This document shows positions 35,342 to 43,890 of a stretch of 64,000 bases of DNA, one piece after another. The translations under genes and the position numbers were made by a program. Source of the DNA: an uncultured Duncaniella sp. GTDB lineage: Bacteria > Bacteroidota > Bacteroidia > Bacteroidales > Muribaculaceae. Position 1 is the first letter of the stretch, and each line of letters begins with the position of its first letter. Location: NCBI GenBank assembly GCA_910577335.1, contig CAJTMJ010000004.1, forward strand, positions 62,001 through 126,000. The letters are read 5' to 3'. The notes under the pieces were generated by a model that had not been told where the DNA came from, did not search any database, and saw only the letters and a program-made list of their open reading frames with translations.

Positions 35342-36109
35342 TTATTTCCCGAGAAAGCTGCGCAATACGGCTGCGAATTGCCCCGGATTATCCAAAAAAC
35401 TATAGTGTCCGCAACCCGGGAAAGAGACCAACCCGGCATCCGGGATTAACTGCTCCATCTTTTTGGCGTCTTTAAGCGGTGTGGCTGTATCATTCTCACC
35501 CCATATTAAAAGGGTTGGAGCTTTTATGAGCGAAAGTCGGTCTGAAAGGTCCTCATTCACCACTTTTGAAAGTATGCGGCGCATCATTGGGGATGCATTG
35601 GCGTAATCGCTGGACCCGGCTTTGGCTCGTTTAGAGTCAAGCCGTCGCTCGGCATCCTCCTTGCCGTAGATCATATACATGAGCCGTTTCATAAGCTTGA
35701 ATGTGTATACTTTCCAATAATAGCGAAGGGTTCTGGTGGGTTTGATGCCTGCTGCGTCAACGAGGATCATTTTTTCAATCGGGTTGCGTGAGGCGTAGAG
35801 TATGCCTACTCTACCTCCGAAGGAATGTCCCAAAAGGGTAGGAGAAGAAATGCCTAAATTTTTTACAAGAGCTTCGATTTGTCGGGTATACATTTCGACG
35901 CCCCAGACTTCATCAGGTTCCTGAGAGTCGCCAAATCCCGGAAAATCGACATTTATCACCCTATATCTGCATGACAATGCAACTCGCTCGATAGAAGCGA
36001 GGGTTGTGTGGTTGCAACCCCAGCCGTGCATCAGGATTATGACCTTATCGCCGGTTTCTGAATCTGTGTAATGGAATTTCAAGCCTTCCAGTGATATCTC
36101 TTTATCCAT
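35342..36109 (-). CDS. alpha/beta hydrolase
   Basis: A 255-residue hydrolase if started at M7 (36109). The earlier ATG at 36127 overlaps the -7 box TAACTTTG (36127-36134) and cannot be used from that promoter. The fold markers are HGWGCNHTT (oxyanion region), the nucleophile elbow GHSFGG, the acid in LLIWGENDTATPL and the base in GCGHYSFLDN. No signal peptide. Substrate unknown. It leads a run with the Mur ligase gene, hinting at an envelope-related ester or lipid, which is only a guess. Confidence 0.85.
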   Translation of the reverse strand: MDKEISLEGLKFHYTDSETGDKVIILMHGWGCNHTTLASIERVALSCRYRVINVDFPGFGDSQEPDEVWGVEMYTRQIEALVKNLGISSPTLLGHSFGGRVGILYASRNPIEKMILVDAAGIKPTRTLRYYWKVYTFKLMKRLMYMIYGKEDAERRLDSKRAKAGSSDYANASPMMRRILSKVVNEDLSDRLSLIKAPTLLIWGENDTATPLKDAKKMEQLIPDAGLVSFPGCGHYSFLDNPGQFAAVLRSFLGK

Positions 36110-36126
36110 CGTTACAAAATTAGCCA

Positions 36127-36134
36127 CAAAGTTA
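36127..36134 (-). promoter_or_regulatory. -7 box for hydrolase-Mur ligase unit
   Basis: TAACTTTG on the minus strand, 18 bases upstream of the chosen ATG at 36109. Confidence 0.5.
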
Positions 36135-36199
36135 GGAAAAAAGGGGCGAAATAACCAACTGATACTCTAAAAAGATTTTGATATGCACGTTTTGTTGAG

Positions 36200-36207
36200 T
36201 AATTTTG
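36200..36207 (+). promoter_or_regulatory. -7 box for metal efflux operon
   Basis: TAATTTTG, 54 bases upstream of the ATG at 36261. I see no metal-regulator operator that I can name. Confidence 0.5.
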
Positions 36208-36260
36208 CGTCATAAAATATAAATAGGCTAATGCCATGCAATTTTAAATATTGTTATTTG

Positions 36261-37379
36261 ATGAAGATAAAGATATTTACAGCGATTCTGTCTGTTACAT
36301 TAGTGGGTTGTGGCTCTAATCCTCACAGTGAGGTGAGCAAGGAGGCTGATGACCATGGACACCATGAAGATGAGATAGTGGTTAACCCTAAGGATGCAAA
36401 GCGTTTTGGCATAGAAGTCGAAGGTGTAGCTCCGACACAGTTCAGTGAAGTGGTTAAGGTTATAGGTGAAGTTCTGCCGGTGTCGTCTGATCAAGCGGTT
36501 GTTTCAGCTCCGACCTCCGGTATTGTCCGACTGTCAGCCGGTGTGACTCAAGGTAAAAGTGTGAAAGCGGGTGAACGTATAGCATCTATTTCTGCAAAAG
36601 GTATTAGCGGTGGTGACCAAAATGAGGCTGCGAGGGTAAATCTTGAAGCCGCCAAGCGTGAGCTTGACCGTATAACACCATTGCTCGCTGATGGAATTGT
36701 AACCAAAAAGGATTATAATGACGCTTTGCAAGCTTACGAGTCTGCAAAAGCCGCTTACAGTACTCCTGCCGCTGGTGGGGCTGCCTCATCTCCGATAAAT
36801 GGAGTGATTAGCAACATGATGGTGTCGGACGGCACATACGTTGAAGCCGGACAGCCTATTGCAACTGTTGCCCGAAGCACTCGCATGACTCTAAAGGCTC
36901 TGCTCCCTCAGAAATATATCTCATTCCTGCCTTTGATAGAGACCGCTAATATCACCACGGCGCAATCCGATAAGGTGATAGCGCTTAAAGACCATGGCGG
37001 AAAGTTGCTTTCCTCTTCAGTGTCTGGCGGTAATGACATGCAAGGGTATATACCTGTGTATTTCTCTTTTGACAATAGCGGAGATATTGCTCCCGGAACT
37101 GCAGCCGACGTTTATCTTATAGGCAGTTCTAAAGCTGAAGCCATCACCGTGCCTGTGTCTGCTCTTTCAGAACAGATGGGTGAGACCTTTGTATATATAA
37201 AGGAAGATGAACATGGTTATGAGAAATCACCTGTTAAGATAGGCAGAAATGACGGTAAGAGGGTAGAGATCCTTTCGGGGGTTGAAGCCGGTGATTCGGT
37301 CGTTGTGAAAGGTGTGACTTTTGTAAAACTTGCTGAGACATCCACTGTGGTGCCCGAAGGCCATTCACATTCTCATTAA
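36261..37379 (+). CDS. RND efflux periplasmic adaptor lipoprotein (CusB/CzcB-like)
   Basis: The start at 36261 (MKIKIFTAILSVTLVGCGS) gives a lipoprotein signal peptide with lipobox LVGC; the upstream ATG at 36231 would spoil it. The 372-residue protein has a His/Asp-rich stretch after the Cys (DDHGHHEDE), a barrel-sandwich/biotinyl-lipoyl region (TSGIVRLSAGVTQGKSVKAG, VEAGQPIATVA), a short helical hairpin and a beta-barrel/membrane-proximal part. It ends EGHSHSH. The His-rich ends suggest metal capture. It bridges the CusA-like pump and the TolC-like channel encoded next. Confidence 0.9.
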   Translation: MKIKIFTAILSVTLVGCGSNPHSEVSKEADDHGHHEDEIVVNPKDAKRFGIEVEGVAPTQFSEVVKVIGEVLPVSSDQAVVSAPTSGIVRLSAGVTQGKSVKAGERIASISAKGISGGDQNEAARVNLEAAKRELDRITPLLADGIVTKKDYNDALQAYESAKAAYSTPAAGGAASSPINGVISNMMVSDGTYVEAGQPIATVARSTRMTLKALLPQKYISFLPLIETANITTAQSDKVIALKDHGGKLLSSSVSGGNDMQGYIPVYFSFDNSGDIAPGTAADVYLIGSSKAEAITVPVSALSEQMGETFVYIKEDEHGYEKSPVKIGRNDGKRVEILSGVEAGDSVVVKGVTFVKLAETSTVVPEGHSHSH

Positions 37380-37403
37380 TCAAACTAATGACATCAGAGG
37401 ACT

Positions 37404-40400
37404 ATGCTTAATAAGATAATAAAGCTCTCGCTTAACAACCGCATGGCAGTCATTGTGCTGTCAGGTTTGTTGTTGCTCTATGGCATGTTTGTACTTTTGC
37501 GCACGGAGGTCGATATTTTCCCCGACCTTAATGCCCCAACGGTAGTTGTCATGACTGAAGCTCCGGGAATGGCACCGGAAGAGATTGAAAAAGTGGTTAC
37601 ATATCCGGTTGAAACTGCTGTAAACGGTGCTTCGGGTGTCAGACGTGTGCGTTCTTCATCCGCTACGGGTTTTTCTGTAGTATGGGTTGAGTTTGACTGG
37701 GGTACTGATGTTTACCGTGCCCGTCAGATTGTGACTGAAAAATTGTCAGAGGCTGAGGGCAATTTCCCACCCGGTGTTGGTAAACCAACGCTCGGACCTC
37801 AGTCATCAATATTGGGCGAGGTGCTGATTATAGGGCTTACCTCAGATTCGATAACCTCGCAGGAACAATTACGTACCATTGCTGACTGGCAGATAAGACC
37901 TCGGCTCCTGTCTCTTTCCGGTATCTCACAGGTGTCAGTGATAGGTGGTGATGCTAAGGAATATCAGATAAGGCTGCTTCCCGGAGCTATGCAGAAGCAT
38001 GGTGTCTCCCTGACTGAAATTAGGGAGGCAGTTGCCAACATGAATAACAATGCCTCTGGTGGTGTCCTTTATGAATATGGGAATGAATATCTTATAAAAG
38101 GTGACATATCCACTAACGATTTGGACGCATTGGGAGACGTCGTGGTCAAGAGCGATGAGAATGGCATAGTGCGCCTTGTGGATGTGGCTGAAATAGCTAC
38201 AGGGTCGCAACAGCCGAAATTAGGTGTGGCATCTCTCAACACCAAGCCTGCCGTGCTTCTCACTGTGACTAAACAACCTGCGGTCGGGACGATTGAACTT
38301 ACCGACAAGATAGACGAACAGCTTGAGCAGCTGAAAGCCACGCTTCCGGCTGATGTTAAGGTCTCGACCGATATATTCCGCCAGTCGGACTTTATTGCCA
38401 ATTCTATCGGTAATCTGCAAGAGTCGCTGTTTATCGGAGCTATCTTTGTGATTGTAATCCTGTTTTTCTTCCTGATGAATGTCAGGACCACTCTGATCTC
38501 CTTAGTGGCATTGCCTTTGTCTATAATAGTGACCGTCCTTGTGTTGCATTTCCTTGGTTTGACCATTAACACCATGAGTCTTGGCGGTATCGCTATAGCC
38601 ATCGGTTCATTGGTGGATGATGCAATTGTCGATGTGGAGAATGTATATAAACGATTGCGTGAGAATCTGAGAAAGAAGGAGCCGATATTGAAGGTAGTTT
38701 ACAATGCTTCGAAGGAGGTACGTCTCCCGATATTCAACTCATCGCTTATAATAATGGCGAGCTTCCTTCCGCTCTTCTTCCTTGACGGTATAGAGGGTAA
38801 GATGCTTAAGCCACTCGGTATATCGTTCATTGTGGCACTTATAGCATCTACCATTGTGGCGTTGACCGTCACGCCGGTTCTTTGCAGCTATCTTCTGGGT
38901 GGAGACAAAGTGGCAAAAAGCCTTGACCGTGAGTCGTGGGTAGCCCGTAAGTTACGAATAGCCTATACCGGCGCGTTGAAACATTCGTTTTCACACATAC
39001 GACCTATATTTATAGGTACCGGTTTATTGTTCATCGCTGCTATAGGTGTATTTTTCACTTTGGGACGCGGTTTTCTCCCTTCATTCAACGAAGGCTCCCT
39101 CACCATTAATGTAAGCACTCTTCCCGGTATATCGTTGGAGGAGAGTGACCGTCTTGGTAGGGAAGCTGAGAAAATAATTCTCTCCATGCCTGAAATATCC
39201 ACTGTGGCAAGAAAAACTGGACGTGCTGAACTTGACGAACATTCACTTGGCGTGAATGTTTCGGAAATTGAAGCTCCGTATAAACTTGACAAGGGGCGTG
39301 ACCGTAAGGAATTGCTTGCCGATCTTCGCCACGAGCTGTCGCATTTGCCCGGAGCCAATATTGAGATTGGTCAGCCTATTTCACATAGAATTGATGCCAT
39401 GCTTTCAGGCACGGAAGCTCAGATTGCAATTAAGCTCTTTGGTGACGACCTCACACGCTTGTATAATATCGGCAATAAGATAAAGTCAACAGTTTCGTCG
39501 GTTGACGGAGTGGTGGATGTAAACATAGAGCAGCAAGTGCAGCGTCCACAACTTGATATACGCCCGAAGCGAGGTATGCTCGCATATTACGGCATACCGA
39601 TGGGTGAGTTTGCCGACTATATAAATGCGGCTCTTGGTGGTGAAAAGGTTTCACAGGTATACGAAAACGGAATACCGTATGATCTCACTCTCCGCATGGA
39701 CGCAGGGAGCCGCAGCTCTATAGAGGATATATCCAACATGATGATTGACACTCAGAAAGGGCAGGTGCCACTGAGTGCGGTAGCTGATATTACTTCTACC
39801 ACCGGACCAAACACTATTAACCGTGAGAATGTGAGCCGCAGAATCGTCGTATCGGCTAATGTGGCTGACAGAGACCTTAGAAGTGTGGTCAATGATATTC
39901 AGAAAGAGGTGAATGAGCATATCTCACTTCCCGAGGGATACTATATAAATTATGGAGGTCAGTTTGAAAATGAAGCTAAAGCATCGCAGACACTTGCGTT
40001 AGTGTCGCTGATTGCGCTTGTGATCATTTATCTCCTTCTGTATGCCCAGTTCCATAACACAACTCAGGCTCTCATAATACTCCTCAACATGCCTCTTGCG
40101 ATAATAGGTGGTATATTTATGCTTCGCATTACTTCCGGCGAGCTTAATATCCCGGCTATTATAGGCTTTATATCGCTGCTCGGCATTACTACCCGCAACG
40201 GTATGTTGCTGATGTCACGTTACGATCAATTGCATGAGGAAGGCGAAGGTTTGATGGATAGGATAATGCATGGCTCAACCGACCGTCTTAATCCGATCCT
40301 TATGACGGCTTTAAGCTCGGCCCTTGCCTTGATACCGCTTGCGATAAATGGAGACAAACCCGGCAATGAGATACAGTCACCTTTGGCGCTTGTGATTCTT

Positions 40401-40520
40401 GGCGGTCTGCTTACTTCAACTGTACTCAATATATTTATTGTGCCGTTGGCTTATTACCTTACAGAACGTAAAAATAAATCAAAATCAGAAAAAGATAACA
40501 ATACGATAATAACTGACTGA
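37404..40520 (+). CDS. heavy-metal efflux RND permease (CusA/CzcA family)
   Basis: A 1038-residue RND pump with 12 transmembrane helices in two halves. It starts MLNKIIKLSLNNRMAVIVLS, then TEVDIFPDLNAPTVVVMTEA. The TM4 signature GSLVDDAIVDVENVYKRLRE carries the proton-relay acids; the HME clade is also shown by the segment FPPGVGKPTLGPQSSILGEV and by length. It would export a mono- or divalent metal cation across the envelope using proton flow. I cannot decide the metal: the CusA-type methionine triad was not confirmed by reading. Adaptor upstream (24 bases), TolC-like gene overlapping downstream by one base. Confidence 0.93.
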   Translation: MLNKIIKLSLNNRMAVIVLSGLLLLYGMFVLLRTEVDIFPDLNAPTVVVMTEAPGMAPEEIEKVVTYPVETAVNGASGVRRVRSSSATGFSVVWVEFDWGTDVYRARQIVTEKLSEAEGNFPPGVGKPTLGPQSSILGEVLIIGLTSDSITSQEQLRTIADWQIRPRLLSLSGISQVSVIGGDAKEYQIRLLPGAMQKHGVSLTEIREAVANMNNNASGGVLYEYGNEYLIKGDISTNDLDALGDVVVKSDENGIVRLVDVAEIATGSQQPKLGVASLNTKPAVLLTVTKQPAVGTIELTDKIDEQLEQLKATLPADVKVSTDIFRQSDFIANSIGNLQESLFIGAIFVIVILFFFLMNVRTTLISLVALPLSIIVTVLVLHFLGLTINTMSLGGIAIAIGSLVDDAIVDVENVYKRLRENLRKKEPILKVVYNASKEVRLPIFNSSLIIMASFLPLFFLDGIEGKMLKPLGISFIVALIASTIVALTVTPVLCSYLLGGDKVAKSLDRESWVARKLRIAYTGALKHSFSHIRPIFIGTGLLFIAAIGVFFTLGRGFLPSFNEGSLTINVSTLPGISLEESDRLGREAEKIILSMPEISTVARKTGRAELDEHSLGVNVSEIEAPYKLDKGRDRKELLADLRHELSHLPGANIEIGQPISHRIDAMLSGTEAQIAIKLFGDDLTRLYNIGNKIKSTVSSVDGVVDVNIEQQVQRPQLDIRPKRGMLAYYGIPMGEFADYINAALGGEKVSQVYENGIPYDLTLRMDAGSRSSIEDISNMMIDTQKGQVPLSAVADITSTTGPNTINRENVSRRIVVSANVADRDLRSVVNDIQKEVNEHISLPEGYYINYGGQFENEAKASQTLALVSLIALVIIYLLLYAQFHNTTQALIILLNMPLAIIGGIFMLRITSGELNIPAIIGFISLLGITTRNGMLLMSRYDQLHEEGEGLMDRIMHGSTDRLNPILMTALSSALALIPLAINGDKPGNEIQSPLALVILGGLLTSTVLNIFIVPLAYYLTERKNKSKSEKDNNTIITD

Positions 40521-41698
40521 TGAGACGTATATATATACCGTTATTATTACTTTTATGCCCGTTTACGATTGGTGCAGACAATTTCAGCGACGTGCTGAAC
40601 ACTATTGTCACCAATAATCTCACCACCAAATATAACGTAGCCTCTGATTATGCTAAGATTGAGGAAATGAAGGGTGAGAATCAGTTGGAGGCACCTGAAG
40701 TTGAGTTTGAACGTGTGTGGGGCGCAAAGAATGTAGGCAATAAATGGGGATTGTCAGTGACGCAATCATTTGACTGGCCCGGCGTTTATAAGGCAAGAAA
40801 AGAAGCTATAAGCAAGTCGGAATATGCCATGCATTATTTGCGTGAATCCTCAGTGCTCGATGTGCGCATGGAAGTGAGATTGGCTCTTATTGATTTGATA
40901 TATACCCGCCAGAAGATGAATGTCACAAAAGGCTTGTCGGAAAGTATGGGTAAATTGATGGAATCATATCGCATTGCCGCGGAGCGTGGGGAAGAGACTC
41001 GTCTGGACTATAATAAAGTTGTGATTGAGAAAATCCAGATAAACAGAGAGCTTAAATCACTCGAAGGGCAATTTGCGGTGGCAGTATCATCTTTGGAATC
41101 GCTCAACGGCGGAGAGCCTGTGACCCCTTTATTGGATGCTATAGGGGATAGTTATCCCGATTACTCCCTGTCTCAGTTGGCACCTACTCCTGAGTCTATA
41201 AAAGAAAAAGATCCGCAATATGCCGCAGCTATGGCTTCGATTGAAGCTAACAAATCTCTGGTCAAGGTCGAAAAAATGAGCCGTATACCCGGATTCTCCA
41301 TCGGTTACGTCCACGAGAACGAGATGGGCGAGAATTTTAACGGTTTTTCATTTGGTATCACTTTGCCGTTTTTGACCGGGAAGAGCAAGGTCAGGGCAGC
41401 AAATTTACAAACCGAGGCTTTGAATTTCGAAGCTGAAATTATCCTGACCCAAAGAGTTGCTGAAATGAATGGCGTTTACAAGCAAGCTCAGGCGATACAT
41501 GATTTTATAAATGAATATGAACCTGTCATTAACAGTGATGCCAATTTGCAGTTGTTGAAAAAAGCTTTTGACGGCGGTCAGATATCGTTATTGACCTACC
41601 TTCAGGAGGTCACCTATTTCCGTACGGCATATAATGATTATCTTGATACGGTGTATGAATACCAGCAAGCACTTGCTAAACTGTCAAGATATATGTGA
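40520..41698 (+). CDS. TolC-family outer-membrane factor of the metal efflux system
   Basis: A 392-residue TolC-like protein, somewhat short. Signal peptide MRRIYIPLLLLLCPFTIGA, then two outer-membrane-efflux repeats rich in helices (about 85-195, and 240-385), with the strand segments NKWGLSVTQSFDWPG and NGFSFGITLPFLTG. Its ATG overlaps the pump stop (TGATG), so translation is coupled. No lipobox. The operon ends at the terminator 41728-41765. Confidence 0.9.
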   Translation: MRRIYIPLLLLLCPFTIGADNFSDVLNTIVTNNLTTKYNVASDYAKIEEMKGENQLEAPEVEFERVWGAKNVGNKWGLSVTQSFDWPGVYKARKEAISKSEYAMHYLRESSVLDVRMEVRLALIDLIYTRQKMNVTKGLSESMGKLMESYRIAAERGEETRLDYNKVVIEKIQINRELKSLEGQFAVAVSSLESLNGGEPVTPLLDAIGDSYPDYSLSQLAPTPESIKEKDPQYAAAMASIEANKSLVKVEKMSRIPGFSIGYVHENEMGENFNGFSFGITLPFLTGKSKVRAANLQTEALNFEAEIILTQRVAEMNGVYKQAQAIHDFINEYEPVINSDANLQLLKKAFDGGQISLLTYLQEVTYFRTAYNDYLDTVYEYQQALAKLSRYM

Positions 41699-41727
41699 TG
41701 GTAGAGTGACATATTGAAATATAAAAT

Positions 41728-41765
41728 AAAGGGACGGACTTTTGAGATTCATCAGTCCGTCCTTT
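41728..41765. terminator. terminator between efflux operon and fructokinase
   Basis: A 13-base stem (41728-41740 with 41753-41765, one mismatch) and a 12-base loop with a T4 end on the plus strand. It can stop transcripts from both convergent units. Confidence 0.75.
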
Positions 41766-41791
41766 TGGTTATAGTTATAAATGTTGAGATT

Positions 41792-42670
41792 TTAACCTAT
41801 TATTTCGGCAGGAAGGGTAGGCATTGCTCCTTTCTGTGTGCAAACGAATGCTGATGTTTCCACAGCCTTTTTATGAGCGTCTGCCACAGAGCGCCCCTTA
41901 AGTATATTGGCAATGAAAGCTGCGGTGAATGAGTCACCTGCGCCAACAGTATCGGCAACCTCGACCTTGGGTGTAGGTTGGAATGACACATTACCCGGGG
42001 TGAACACATAGCTGCCGTTTATGCCACATGTGAGGATAAGCATTTTAAGATTATACTTACCAAGAAGAATCCAGCACTTATCCTGAAGGTCGATGCCGGG
42101 ATAACCGAACATCCGACTTACTGTCACAAGCTCTTCGTCATTTATCTTTAGGATATTGCAGCGTTTCATTGAGTTGCAAAGAATATCCTTGTTATAGAAC
42201 CCTTGACGGAGATTTACATCGAATACTATAAGGCGTTCGTCATCTTGTGGCATTGCATCAAGGAAGCGGTTTATGGTGCTTCGTGACACGACATTACGCT
42301 GTGCGAGTGAGCCGAAGCATACGGCACGAGTGCGTTCGGCGAGCGATTCGAGTTTGGCAGTGTAGGGGATATTGTCCCACGCCACGTTTTCTTTTATTTC
42401 ATATTGCGGTATACCTGCTTGGTCAATTTCCACCTGAACAGTTCCGGTTGGGTAAGGCACTGTTTCGATGAGGTGTTTCACACCTTTTTTATTGAAATTT
42501 TCAAGGAGTTCTATTCCGAGAGCATCATCTCCGATAGCGCTCACGGCACAGCTGTCAAGACCGAACTGTGATACATGGTAAGCGAAGTTTGCCGGTGCGC
42601 CACCTATTTTTTTACCTTCGGGGAGCACGTCCCACAGGGCTTCTCCCATTCCTACAACTACGTCATTCAT
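41792..42670 (-). CDS. fructokinase (PfkB family)
   Basis: A 292-residue PfkB/ribokinase-fold sugar kinase. N-terminal signature GGAPANFAYHVSQFGLD, ATP/anion hole and catalytic Asp in VADTVGAGDSFTAAF. It probably phosphorylates cytoplasmic fructose, given its place beside an MFS importer and GH32 enzymes; the B. thetaiotaomicron levan locus has the same trio (BT1757-BT1759). It is the last gene of the minus-strand arm. Confidence 0.93.
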   Translation of the reverse strand: MNDVVVGMGEALWDVLPEGKKIGGAPANFAYHVSQFGLDSCAVSAIGDDALGIELLENFNKKGVKHLIETVPYPTGTVQVEIDQAGIPQYEIKENVAWDNIPYTAKLESLAERTRAVCFGSLAQRNVVSRSTINRFLDAMPQDDERLIVFDVNLRQGFYNKDILCNSMKRCNILKINDEELVTVSRMFGYPGIDLQDKCWILLGKYNLKMLILTCGINGSYVFTPGNVSFQPTPKVEVADTVGAGDSFTAAFIANILKGRSVADAHKKAVETSAFVCTQKGAMPTLPAEIIG

Positions 42671-42694
42671 GATTATAAAATTTTAGGGTTGTTA

Positions 42695-43885
42695 TCAGTT
42701 AGTTTGAGATTTGATTTTTAAGGTGTAATACAACAGATATATCACACCGATTGCCATGACAGCCACGGCACCTGCCTGCCCGGTGGCATCGGCAGCATAA
42801 CCCATTGCGAGGGGGAATACAGTGCCACCGAAAAGCCCCATGATCATAAGACCGGATACCTCATTTTTCTCCTTTGGCGATGAGGTCAGTGCTTGAGCAA
42901 AAATAACAGAGAATACGTTTGAATTACCGAAGCCAATCATTCCGATGGCTATGTATATCGGTGTAAGGCTATCGCAGATCAGTAGCATACCCATTGCTAC
43001 AAGCATCATCATAACGCTTATTCCGAAAAACCATTTAACGGAAACTGAGCGAAGCATGAAGGCTCCCAAGAAGCATCCTGCAGTACGGAAGATGAAGTAG
43101 ACACTTGTTGCGAAACCTGCTTCTTCAAGTGGAAGACCAAGGCGTTCCATTATGATTTTAGGTGCGGTGGTGTTGGTTCCCACGTCGATACCCACGTGGC
43201 ACATGATGCCGAGAAAACATAAGAGGATAAAAGGCTTACCGAGTAATTTGATACATTCACCCACGCCTGAAGCTTTGTCGGGGCGTTCCTCTTCGATAGG
43301 TGTTGCACCAAGAGCGGATATTGAAAGGAAGCTGACCACTGCATATATTACGAACAGAGCACGCCATCCGAGCCCAAATGTTGGGAAATATGTTGTGGCT
43401 CCCCATGCGGCAAGAATCGGAGCAAGGAATGAAGCGATAGCCTTTACAAACTGTCCGAAGGTGAGTGTAGAAGCGAGTCTGTCGCTGCTTATAAGGTTAG
43501 ATACCAGCGGATTTAGCGAAGTCTGCATTATGGCGTTGCCTATGCCAAGGAGAGAAAAGGAGAGGAGCATGGTCATATAACTGTCTCCGGTGATGGGGAT
43601 TATTAATGAAACGGCAGTCACGGCAAGACTTATAAGCACTGTCTTTTTACGGCCTATGCGGTTCATTAACATTCCGGTCGGTACGGAAAATATCAGGAAC
43701 CAGAAAAAAACGAGTGAAGGGAAGAGATTGGCTTGGGAGTCGGTCAGCCCGAGATCTTTCTGTACATAGTTAGATGCTGTTCCCACGAGGTCTACAAAAC
43801 CCATGGCAAAGAAACAAAGCATCACTGGGATTATCTGTATTATGGCACTTTTGCGGCTCGTCGCTATTGATTGGGTTGAATCCAT
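42695..43885 (-). CDS. MFS sugar (fructose) importer
   Basis: A 396-residue inner-membrane transporter with 12 predicted helices. It has MFS loop motifs MNRIGRKKTVLIS between helices 2 and 3, and GIGNAIMQTSLNPLVSNLI typical of the sugar/proton FHS-like group. In the fructan locus of B. thetaiotaomicron the equivalent is BT1758. It would take up fructose released in the periplasm. Five bases separate it from the upstream GH32 stop. Confidence 0.9.
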   Translation of the reverse strand: MDSTQSIATSRKSAIIQIIPVMLCFFAMGFVDLVGTASNYVQKDLGLTDSQANLFPSLVFFWFLIFSVPTGMLMNRIGRKKTVLISLAVTAVSLIIPITGDSYMTMLLSFSLLGIGNAIMQTSLNPLVSNLISSDRLASTLTFGQFVKAIASFLAPILAAWGATTYFPTFGLGWRALFVIYAVVSFLSISALGATPIEEERPDKASGVGECIKLLGKPFILLCFLGIMCHVGIDVGTNTTAPKIIMERLGLPLEEAGFATSVYFIFRTAGCFLGAFMLRSVSVKWFFGISVMMMLVAMGMLLICDSLTPIYIAIGMIGFGNSNVFSVIFAQALTSSPKEKNEVSGLMIMGLFGGTVFPLAMGYAADATGQAGAVAVMAIGVIYLLYYTLKIKSQTN

Positions 43886-43890
43886 GGCTA

